A stretch of 5,842 nucleotides of DNA, taken from the NCBI RefSeq assembly GCF_946998255.1, contig NZ_CAMPYN010000061.1:1-5842 (forward strand). The letters are read 5' to 3'. A program made the position numbers and the translations under genes. This DNA is from an uncultured Helcococcus sp. GTDB taxonomy: Bacteria; Bacillota; Clostridia; Tissierellales; Peptoniphilaceae. Numbering within the stretch: the first letter of the stretch is position 1; the number at the start of each line of letters is the position of its first letter. Shown here one piece after another: positions 5,801 to 5,842 of the stretch. The notes below the pieces were generated by a model. The model was not told the DNA's origin. It was given only the letters and a program-made list of their open reading frames with translations, and ran no database searches.

Positions 5801-5842
5801 TCCCCCAAAAAGTAGAGTTTAAATTCTTATTGGTTTTATGAT
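5799..5842. mobile_element. Probable terminal inverted repeat of an IS3-family-like element, cut by window edge
   Basis: Starting at 5799, TGTCCCCCAAAAAGTAGA closely resembles terminal repeats of IS3/IS150-group elements, which begin with TG and often carry a run of C, a run of A and AGT. Composition changes sharply here, from the C-free tract to CCCCC. The following 25 bases are AT-rich with no coding frame that can be judged. The transposase would lie beyond 5842. Neither the second end nor a target-site duplication can be seen, so this rests on recalled resemblance of one end only. Confidence 0.4.

Noticed and set aside
5614..5808. 65-residue N-terminal extension of the ABC ATPase
   Set aside because: It lies in the C-rich tract and promoter, has low complexity, and the strong AGGAGG site supports ATG 5613.
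1..5842. CRISPR array, tRNA or rRNA genes, phage or defence system
   Set aside because: No regularly spaced repeats, cloverleaf arms, rRNA-like stretches or defence-type domains were found on either strand.

Overview
The window comes from an AT-rich, Gram-positive-like bacterium. Strong AGGAGG-type ribosome sites, very short intergenic gaps and low-GC codon use point to a low-GC Firmicute (Bacillota). The minimal guaB and guaA forms make an anaerobic coccus of the Peptoniphilaceae/Tissierellia kind plausible, but that placement is inference. All five well-supported genes lie on the minus strand, so transcription runs from the right end of the window to the left.

Right end (about 5614-5842). 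The last 44 bases look like the terminal inverted repeat of an IS3-type insertion sequence that continues outside the window. Next to it is about 145 bp with extreme strand bias (50 G against 3 C on the plus strand). A minus-strand transcript from it would be C-rich and almost free of G, as in Rho-utilisation regions, and the plus strand has clustered G-runs. A good -10 box and an AGGAGG site then lead into the first operon.

ABC operon (3216-5613). A 240-residue ATPase overlaps by 8 bp the gene for a 560-residue, roughly 12-helix permease of the ABC-2 exporter type. Together they should form a membrane exporter of unknown substrate. The permease shows traces of internal duplication.

Flavin reductase (2590-3135). 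This is a 181-residue NAD(P)H-dependent FMN reductase-family protein. Two overlapping inverted repeats lie upstream and a hairpin plus T-tract terminator lies downstream.

guaB-guaA operon (408-2473). Two coupled genes make GMP from IMP (IMP to XMP to GMP), and each encodes a cut-down enzyme. The IMP dehydrogenase lacks the regulatory CBS pair. The GMP synthetase consists only of the ATP-pyrophosphatase and dimerisation parts and has no glutaminase domain. No glutaminase gene is present in the window. A strong bidirectional hairpin terminator at 239-276 ends the operon.

Left end (1-407). No intact recognisable gene is seen. There is a reading frame broken by an amber codon (18-227), a doubtful 25-codon ORF that runs into the terminator, and a small inverted repeat; together these suggest gene decay beside the operon.

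I found no tRNA, rRNA, CRISPR array or riboswitch. The points most worth following are the double loss of accessory domains in guaB and guaA, the C-over-G bubble before the ABC operon, and the IS-like end.
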